64,000 nt of DNA from Planctomycetaceae bacterium (GTDB taxonomy: Bacteria > Planctomycetota > Planctomycetia > Planctomycetales > Planctomycetaceae), in the NCBI GenBank assembly GCA_020426325.1, contig JAGQQG010000024.1, positions 1 through 64,000 of the forward strand, given 5' to 3'. The translations under genes were made by a program, and so were the position numbers. This document shows, one piece after another, positions 57,796 to 64,000 of this stretch (positions are counted from its first letter, which is position 1; every line of letters begins with the position of its first letter). The notes beneath the pieces are model-generated. The model was not told where the DNA came from, did no database searches, and saw nothing but the letters and a program-made list of their open reading frames with translations.

Positions 57796-58944
57796 ATGAA
57801 ACTCTACTTTCTGGCACTTGGAACGCTCTTGATCGTGTGCGTCGGTTGCGCAGGCAACGGTCACGAAGTCTTCCATAAGGATGAATATCATGCACCACCG
57901 GCCGCCATGCTTGCGGCACCCGGCCCCATGGTCGCAGGACCCGGACCGGGAGTCATGGGGATGGGACCCGGTGGGATGATTCCCGGACCTCCGGGGGGTG
58001 GATACGGAGCTGCTCCGGACTATGCCAACAAAACCAGTCAGGTCCGCTTCCTCGGTCCTGAGGGCATGGCAGTGGGCTGGCAGATCGATCAAGGCTTTGC
58101 GGAGAATCAGGTCATCGCCCCAGGACGATACAACTTCAACCAGGGTGCCCTGTACCGACTGAAAGTTACCGGCATTCCCGGACGTGAGGGCTTGGTCCTC
58201 TATCCGACACTGGCCGTCTATCCGACGAATCCCTCAACGGACGCCTATCTGTCTCACAACAGCCTGCCGATTCGCATCACGGATGAGGATCTCGATCAAG
58301 TCGAGACCAGCAATTTTGTCACAAAGGTGGTGTATCTGCCTGATCCCAAGTTCCAGGACCTCGCTATTGCTGGTGTTGAGGAACTCGTCTCGACACGTCT
58401 CGATCCGGGCCTCAACCCGGTCGCCGAAGCTGATCGCCGTGGAGCAATCATGGCTGTCCTCCGTGTTGGCAACATGGACCTGGAGATGCCCGGTTCAGAG
58501 ATGCTTGGTGGCTTGCAGCAGACGGGACACGTCGTTCCAGTCGACGGGTATGAAGGCCAACATGTCGCACCGGTCCCCGTTGGTGGGATCGAAGGACAGA
58601 TTGGAGCGGGCATTCCGAGCAACCCACTCGTGAGTGGAAAGTTGCCGCCAGGAGCCTATGCCAACCTGACACCCTGGGGCATGCCTCGCACAGGAACGCC
58701 GATCGGACTTCCTGGCCCTCCGCATCTTCCGTACGGACGTCCGGCTGGTCTCAAATCTCACACTGTTCGTAACCTGACCGACGTGGACCTTGCTCCGCCG
58801 GTTGATCACATGCTGATCGACGTGCGACACGAGCCCGGCATCAGTCTGCCGCATCCGGTCAAACACATCGAGTACACCGAGCAGCACCCCGTCTACGGAC
58901 CGGGAGAAGTCTCCTGCCCGCCGGGTCAGGGTGCCGGTTACTGA
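57796..58944 (+). CDS. Gly/Pro-rich lipoprotein paralogous to the next gene
   Basis: About 382 residues. A lipobox ([12 protein letters not shown]) gives a lipoprotein; a Met/Gly/Pro-rich linker follows. Residues about 75-235 form a domain with [20 protein letters not shown] and [16 protein letters not shown], which is shared with the N-terminal part of the protein at 59063 (YRVQISGMPEFPGVELYPSI, RLVTKVIYLERPQ). AAGGGA precedes ATG 57796. A cell-surface or periplasmic role is likely; the exact function is unknown. It is followed by a strong hairpin terminator. Confidence 0.75.
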   Translation: MKLYFLALGTLLIVCVGCAGNGHEVFHKDEYHAPPAAMLAAPGPMVAGPGPGVMGMGPGGMIPGPPGGGYGAAPDYANKTSQVRFLGPEGMAVGWQIDQGFAENQVIAPGRYNFNQGALYRLKVTGIPGREGLVLYPTLAVYPTNPSTDAYLSHNSLPIRITDEDLDQVETSNFVTKVVYLPDPKFQDLAIAGVEELVSTRLDPGLNPVAEADRRGAIMAVLRVGNMDLEMPGSEMLGGLQQTGHVVPVDGYEGQHVAPVPVGGIEGQIGAGIPSNPLVSGKLPPGAYANLTPWGMPRTGTPIGLPGPPHLPYGRPAGLKSHTVRNLTDVDLAPPVDHMLIDVRHEPGISLPHPVKHIEYTEQHPVYGPGEVSCPPGQGAGY

Positions 58945-58967
58945 TCTCAACTGATGGACCACAAGCC

Positions 58968-59007
58968 GGCCGATCTCTCACATCATCGGAGAGATCGGCC
59001 TTGCTTG
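58968..59007 (+). terminator. Intrinsic terminator-like hairpin
   Basis: GGCCGATCTCTC (58968-58979) and GAGAGATCGGCC (58989-59000) pair perfectly over 12 bp around a 9-nt loop, and TTGCTTGT follows. It sits 23 nt after the lipoprotein gene. Confidence 0.7.
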
Positions 59008-59062
59008 TCTGTCGCTGACCAAAGAATCGATCGATCTTCGCCCCTCTCCTTGTGTCTGTCCA

Positions 59063-60874
59063 ATGATCACCATGCGATGCTCGACTGCTCAAGTGCTGGT
59101 TGGAGGACTTCTCGCCCTCGTCACAGCCATCCCTTCCCAGGTCGCGTTGGCTCAGGCCAGCAACGGGGGAAGATACTATCCGCTTGATCATCGCATTCCG
59201 GGACGTGTCAGTCAGTGGGCCGCCGCAATCCAGCCACGATGCACTGAGTCCGTTCAACAAGTTCGCATCGAACTCCCGAGCATCGGACTCGTCACCTACT
59301 ATAGTGGCAGTGCAGAGAGCGCAACGCTGACTCATGCTCCTTCACAATCCGGTTTCGTCGTTGGGAAGACATACCGGGTTCAAATCAGCGGGATGCCTGA
59401 GTTTCCCGGAGTTGAACTGTATCCCTCGATCGAACTGTTTGACCAGTTGCATCCACCGGTCGGTCGCGAAAGCGATTATCCCATTCCCGTCAACTTCACG
59501 GTCGAAGAGATCGAGACCGCGATCAACGACCGACTGGTCACCAAAGTCATCTACCTCGAACGACCACAAACGGCCGTCCCCAAAGATCTCGACGAAATGA
59601 TTCACGTCGCTGATCTGCCAGTCACGGACAATCTGCTCCAGGCTGCCGATCTGCGCGGACGTCCGATGGCGATCATCCGTTTGGGGGGCCGCACGCCCGA
59701 TCCTCAGCATGGCAGCGACCCCGCCTTTTTCGGCGAACAATCTCCGATCCTCTCCCATCGCGAAGATCAACCGCAGGAGTTCGGCACTCAACCCGGCGGG
59801 ATGCAATTCGCATCGCATGCGTCAACTGCTGACGACCGATTCGAGACGAACTTCCTCCCGACGTCCGCTCGGGTTCAACTTGAAACGACATCCAACTGTC
59901 AGACGCAGCGTCCACTCCCCGGCGCACCGGCCTGTGAGGTCGAGGTTCCAGGGTATGAGCCGGACTACTACCCGGATGAATACATTTGCGACGGTGGCGA
60001 TCGAGGGATCAAGGTCTATCACAACGAGTTCGGTCGTCAGGGACTGGAGACCGAAGATACGGTTGCTGAGTTCACGGACGATTTGGGGCATCGTCGAATT
60101 CGTCCTTCATGCCGTACGTGTATTTACGCACCTCAGTTCGCTGCTGTCCGCTCGGCCAGCTTGCCGGAGGTCAGTCTGGCAGTTGACCGTGCTGCGGGGG
60201 CTCACGATCGACGCGGCACCATTGGTCTGCATTCACGACTCACGCCTGAAACCGGGTTGCAGAATGAACAGCCCATCGGGGTCGACTCGCGATCCCGAGC
60301 CAGCGGCATGGAACTACTGCTGAGTCAGAAAGAACTCGATCAGATCGAGCGACTGGCACGCCACATCAAACTGATCAATGCCTTCGAGGACCGTCTGTTC
60401 CTGCAGAGGGGACAACTCGATCGCACCGAAGAGGCCTATCTTGCTCAGGAAGTACAATTTGCTGCGACGTGGACGCGTGATCTGAATCCAGTCATCGTCG
60501 CCAGTGACGCGGGTGGCCAGGAAGTGATCGCCAATTTCTCCGTCGAGGAGTATGTGGGGATTGAGGACAAAAGTTGTCCCGGCGACCTCAGAATCATCAA
60601 GCTGGTCGATAAGCCGACCGCGGTACCGGGCGACATCGTCACCTTCACGCTGCATTACGAGAACATCGGAGATCGCAACCTGTACCGGATCAACATCGTC
60701 GATAACCTGACGCCGCGACTCGAGTTCATCGACGGCACGACCGATTCCGACCGCGTAGGGGACTTCACCGTCGACCCCAATGGCGAAGGGAGCGTGATCG
60801 TGACATTCGAACTCAAAGATCCGCTCCCCGGCCACACGGGAGGCACGCTCACGTTCCAGTGCCGCGTACATTAG
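59063..60874 (+). CDS. Secreted protein with paralogous N-domain and C-terminal DUF11
   Basis: A 603-residue exported protein: signal peptide (LVGGLLALVTAIPSQVALAQ), then a domain repeating that of the preceding lipoprotein (YRVQISGMPEFPGVELYPSI and FTVEEIETAINDRLVTKVIYL), a middle region of low similarity, and a C-terminal DUF11 module (IIKLVDKPTAVPGDIVTFTLHYENIGDRN in part, VTFELKDPLPGHTGGTL) of the kind found in surface or cell-wall proteins. ATG 59063 is the first start; ATG 59072 is close by. It probably belongs to the cell envelope. Its paired arrangement with the lipoprotein suggests a shared assembly. Confidence 0.75.
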   Translation: MITMRCSTAQVLVGGLLALVTAIPSQVALAQASNGGRYYPLDHRIPGRVSQWAAAIQPRCTESVQQVRIELPSIGLVTYYSGSAESATLTHAPSQSGFVVGKTYRVQISGMPEFPGVELYPSIELFDQLHPPVGRESDYPIPVNFTVEEIETAINDRLVTKVIYLERPQTAVPKDLDEMIHVADLPVTDNLLQAADLRGRPMAIIRLGGRTPDPQHGSDPAFFGEQSPILSHREDQPQEFGTQPGGMQFASHASTADDRFETNFLPTSARVQLETTSNCQTQRPLPGAPACEVEVPGYEPDYYPDEYICDGGDRGIKVYHNEFGRQGLETEDTVAEFTDDLGHRRIRPSCRTCIYAPQFAAVRSASLPEVSLAVDRAAGAHDRRGTIGLHSRLTPETGLQNEQPIGVDSRSRASGMELLLSQKELDQIERLARHIKLINAFEDRLFLQRGQLDRTEEAYLAQEVQFAATWTRDLNPVIVASDAGGQEVIANFSVEEYVGIEDKSCPGDLRIIKLVDKPTAVPGDIVTFTLHYENIGDRNLYRINIVDNLTPRLEFIDGTTDSDRVGDFTVDPNGEGSVIVTFELKDPLPGHTGGTLTFQCRVH

Positions 60875-60933
60875 GAATCGTTCCGGAACGAGCCTGGCTC
60901 TCCGACTCTATTACGGATTCCCGCGAATCCGAA

Positions 60934-60962
60934 CCTGCCATGCAAGCGTGGCGGGTTTTTTT
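60934..60962 (+). terminator. Intrinsic terminator after the DUF11 gene
   Basis: CCTGCCA (60934-60940) pairs with TGGCGGG (60949-60955), followed by a run of T residues. It lies between the convergent DUF11-domain and glnD genes. Confidence 0.75.
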
Positions 60963-60967
60963 GATGG

Positions 60968-63667
60968 TCAGGAACTGAAGGTCCCCGCTCGATGTTCCTG
61001 CTCGAATTCCTGGAGACGAGTCAAGATCGTCTCTCGGATGTGCTTCAAATGACCATCATCATGGATCTTTTTGCCAGCGATGTCCGTCACGTAAAAGGCG
61101 TCCATGACCTGGTCGAAGTGCGTGTCAATTTTCGCCAGGTCGATTGACAGTTCGAGTTCGTGAAGCGTTTTTGCGATCGTGTACAGCAACCCCGGTCGGT
61201 CATATGCAAACACGTTGATGATCGTGCGGCTGTCTGAAGATTCCTTATCAATGTCGACTCGCAATGGCAGGTCAGCCACCGGTCCTTTGGGCCCGTTGAG
61301 ACCGATCCGGCGGTTGCGACGAAAGACCGGTTCCGGTGGGTTCTCTGCACGAAGCACACGGCGAATGGCGGCACCAACTTCCTGAATCCGATGCGTCGGG
61401 ACATCTCCTGAAAAATCCTGGTCTTCGACCCGGAACTGATCCACGACGATTCCATCGGAGGTTGTGTTGATCTCTGCGGAGAAGATGTTCATCCGCATCG
61501 ACGCCAGCACTCCCGTGATCCGTTGAAAGCAGTAACTTCCGGGGGTGTCTCTCATGAAGATTCGGAAGATGACCGTCTTGGTCAACTGATCATAGACCCC
61601 ATCCACCCGGCATTCATCGGCCTGAAGGTGTTGAATCACATCCAGATCAGCGGCAATTCGATGCGGGGGGGTACAGGTGAGGTAGTAGGCAGAAAAGCCA
61701 TCCAGTTGTTTATCAATCCATTGCTGCCAGCTCGCTTCGTTATGATGTGAGTCAAGCGGCACGATCGCCTGAGCCACGTGCTGCTTGACCTCCTTCAATC
61801 TTTTCTCCTCAAGGTGGCTGTGCCGCTTGCCGCTCAGAAGCAGCATCGCCCGATCGTACAGGTCTGACAGCAGATCAGCCTTCCACTCCGTGAAGACACC
61901 CGGGCCAACTGCGGTGATGTCGGCGACGGTCAACACATAGAGCATCCTCAGCGTGTCTGGAGTTCCGACCGCGCGGACAAACTCAACCAACAGCCGCTCT
62001 TCTGTGAAGTCCTTACGCATGGCCAGGTCAGCCATTTCCAGATGCATCTTCACGAGAAGCATGATCTGATCTCGCTGGTCATCAGAAAATCCCAGCCGGG
62101 GCGCTACGACCTCTGCGATCCGTCGACCGATTTCGCAATGATCTTCTTCAAATCCCTTACCAATATCGTGTAGCAGTAAGGCAAGGTGCAGCACATCCTT
62201 TTGCGGGACATGCCGATAAGCTGAACCAACGGGACCGTCGACAGCTTCAAAGCTGCTCATGGTTTCCATCGCCAGCAACGTGTGTTCATCCACAGTGTAG
62301 CTGTGGTACTGATTAAACTGGAGGAGACACCGCGTGTGAGCCACTTGCGGAATCAGGTAATCCAGCAGACGGCAATCAAACATCTGCCGGAGGATCGGTC
62401 CGAGCATGGAGACAGACTTGAGGATATCTCGAAACAGGCTGGCCTCGGTTGCCGTCAACGGGCCCGATTCCTGAGGCACTGCCTGCTTGACCGCTTCGAT
62501 GACCTCAGCGGACAGTGGTAACCCGTAAAGTGCTGAGGCTTTGAACAACCTCAGCATGGATTCGATTGAGTGGGTGACCAATCCCCGATGTCGAGGGGCA
62601 ATGTCGATTTCCCTGGGACGGATGAGCATGATGCCATCCGAACGATGTGTGCCAAACGAAGCCACTGCCCGATTAACTAAGTGAGGACGCTGCTGGAGGG
62701 CGACGAAGCGGCGGGTGATCTCTGCGATCGCTGAACTTTGCTGGAAGTGATATCGCATGAATTGTTCAACCGGTCGCAGCGCGATAGACGCTTCAAACCC
62801 GTCTTCCTCGGCCAGTCGAAGTTGATCTTCACGCGTCAACACGTCCTGTGCGCGACCGGCATGAAAGTGAAGATTCAGGCGAATTCGCGTGAGATACTCT
62901 CGGGCGATTCGCAAACGGCGAACGTCTTCGGGGGGCAGCAAGCCGTGCAGACGCAGCGACTCAAGATCAGGGTGTCCGCAGACCGCAAACGTGATCCAGC
63001 GAATCAAATGCAGATCCCGCAGGCCACCCAGTGACGTTTTGACATCCGGGGTCAACTCCAACGCAGTCGGACGGGCCTCACCCCATTCTTCCGTGCGAGC
63101 CGTCACACAGTCGTTGATGAACGCCCTCTTCCGTGTCTTGACCACGCGGGATCGAAAAGTTTGCTTCAACTTTCTGGTGAACTCCTCAGGACCCCAGAGG
63201 TGCCTCGCCTCGACCAGAGTGGTCGCGATCTGTTTGTCCTGTTTGGCAAGATTGATGCAATCACGGAGCCTTCGAACAGAATGTCCCAGTTCGATCCCGG
63301 CATCCCAGCAACTCTGCGCCATGCGAGTGACTGCATCACGAAACGCGGAATCCGAGCCTCCTCGGTCCAGAAACAGCAAGTCGATATCCGAGTAGGGAGC
63401 CAACTCGCCGCGACCCGTGCCGCCGACGGCGATCATGCAGCCTGATGTTCTCGCCCGCTGCTGCCGCCCCGCCGGCAACTGGAGGACAGCGCTTTCCATC
63501 AACTCGCAGAGAAATGTGTCAAATGATTCCGATAGAAAACATGCGACGGGGACGCTGCCCGTCCCTGCTTCGAATCGACGTTGTGCTTCTCCCCGAATGG
63601 CAGCGACCCGCCCGCGCAATTCAGCAAGGCCAGCGGCAGACGGCGCAGGTGAAGTGATGACACTCAT
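60968..63667 (-). CDS. glnD: [Protein-PII] uridylyltransferase / uridylyl-removing enzyme
   Basis: GlnD senses glutamine and modifies PII proteins. The 899-residue product has all expected parts: a nucleotidyltransferase motif (GGTGRGELAPYSDIDLLF), a central HD domain (YHSYTVDEHTLLAME and LLLHDIGKG), and two C-terminal ACT domains (FRIFMRDTPGSYCFQRI; INVFAYDRPGLLYTIAK). The start is set at ATG 63667 because upstream residues to 63727 (TTG) look unconserved. No glnB or ammonium transporter gene is adjacent. Confidence 0.94.
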   Translation of the reverse strand: MSVITSPAPSAAGLAELRGRVAAIRGEAQRRFEAGTGSVPVACFLSESFDTFLCELMESAVLQLPAGRQQRARTSGCMIAVGGTGRGELAPYSDIDLLFLDRGGSDSAFRDAVTRMAQSCWDAGIELGHSVRRLRDCINLAKQDKQIATTLVEARHLWGPEEFTRKLKQTFRSRVVKTRKRAFINDCVTARTEEWGEARPTALELTPDVKTSLGGLRDLHLIRWITFAVCGHPDLESLRLHGLLPPEDVRRLRIAREYLTRIRLNLHFHAGRAQDVLTREDQLRLAEEDGFEASIALRPVEQFMRYHFQQSSAIAEITRRFVALQQRPHLVNRAVASFGTHRSDGIMLIRPREIDIAPRHRGLVTHSIESMLRLFKASALYGLPLSAEVIEAVKQAVPQESGPLTATEASLFRDILKSVSMLGPILRQMFDCRLLDYLIPQVAHTRCLLQFNQYHSYTVDEHTLLAMETMSSFEAVDGPVGSAYRHVPQKDVLHLALLLHDIGKGFEEDHCEIGRRIAEVVAPRLGFSDDQRDQIMLLVKMHLEMADLAMRKDFTEERLLVEFVRAVGTPDTLRMLYVLTVADITAVGPGVFTEWKADLLSDLYDRAMLLLSGKRHSHLEEKRLKEVKQHVAQAIVPLDSHHNEASWQQWIDKQLDGFSAYYLTCTPPHRIAADLDVIQHLQADECRVDGVYDQLTKTVIFRIFMRDTPGSYCFQRITGVLASMRMNIFSAEINTTSDGIVVDQFRVEDQDFSGDVPTHRIQEVGAAIRRVLRAENPPEPVFRRNRRIGLNGPKGPVADLPLRVDIDKESSDSRTIINVFAYDRPGLLYTIAKTLHELELSIDLAKIDTHFDQVMDAFYVTDIAGKKIHDDGHLKHIRETILTRLQEFEQEHRAGTFSS

Positions 63668-64000
63668 GAAGGAAGTGCTTGGAGACTCGGCAAGTGCAGC
63701 AGGCTGCCTGTTCGGCCGAGCCCGCAAGGAGAGGATCGTTGCGCACTATGATAGCAACTCAGTTAAGAGATGTGATCACCGATCCTCAAATCAACAGGCC
63801 ACCAGCAACTCTCTCGGTCGCGCTGATTGCAAATCACAAGTCGCGGGGAGCCGAACTCCTGCGAACTCAGGAAATCAAGGACTCTCAACCGTTTCCAAAG
63901 TGTTGGCGCTTCGATAACTCGGATTGAAATCAATGGATCTCAGCTCTCTAAGGGCTGACATCATTTCAGACAAGACGAAATCATTGACCGAAACAGAGAC
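63668..64000. other. Terminal stretch without a recognised gene
   Basis: The last 333 bases show no recognised product; the plus-strand open frames run over the glnD start and are not supported. A TATCAT-like -10 on the minus strand near 63750 could serve glnD. Confidence 0.3.

Overview
The window looks like chromosomal DNA of a Planctomycetota bacterium, probably of the Planctomycetaceae/Planctomycetales. The evidence is a PSCyt1/DUF1549/DUF1553 cytochrome protein, a 72-residue lipoprotein ending in the FxTPYRTHGGVI-like tail typical of the phylum, a planctomycete-type omega subunit, PQQ-propeller and DUF11 secreted proteins, and scattered short palindromic repeats. These assignments come from recognising families by eye; no search was run.

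Layout. 1-441: minus-strand tRNA operon (Thr, Tyr, Gly) with two look-alike hairpin spacers and a recognisable promoter. 693-3158: divergent cysteine hydrolase and PHP-domain protein. 3167-6957 (minus): acpS, a membrane protein, trpS, a two-gene module (59-aa ORF plus TIR/deoxyribosyltransferase-like protein) and pyrD. 7135-9318: small lipoprotein, tailed HU protein, YkgJ-type protein, csrA. 9368-13068 (minus): lhgO, then yicC-gmk-rpoZ-coaC. 13181-17101 (minus): secG, tpiA, the aromatic pair DAHP synthase and P-protein. 17102-19550: dnaK behind what looks like a sigma-54 promoter with three upstream inverted repeats.

19551-26927 is the accessory stretch: palindromic repeats, an N6-adenine methylase with an adjacent PD-(D/E)XK nuclease, a REP-associated tyrosine transposase (RAYT) bracketed by directly repeated REP pairs, a miniature inverted-repeat element, an HNH-repeat DNA-binding protein, and about 1.2 kb with no recognisable gene.

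26928-32990: isocitrate dehydrogenase, then a pilT / pilB-like / CvpA-like / Dabb / small membrane protein series; the PilB-like ATPase has an unusual membrane-anchored N terminus. 33216-49450: a serine hydrolase-glycosidase fusion, SGNH hydrolase, deaminase plus monooxygenase pair, planctomycete cytochrome protein, MOSC protein, AAA+ ATPase behind a strong palindrome, alpha/beta hydrolase, RodA-type SEDS protein, and two genes for membrane or secreted proteins. 49585-63667: argH, secreted proteins, PQQ propeller, aldehyde dehydrogenase, tRNA-Leu, LolA-like and CBM9-like pair, two paralogous surface proteins (one ending in DUF11) and glnD.

The observations most worth following are the dnaK sigma-54/enhancer architecture, the TIR-like two-gene module, the methylase/nuclease plus RAYT island, the P-protein with a histone-like tail, the membrane-tethered PilB homologue and the hydrolase fusion.
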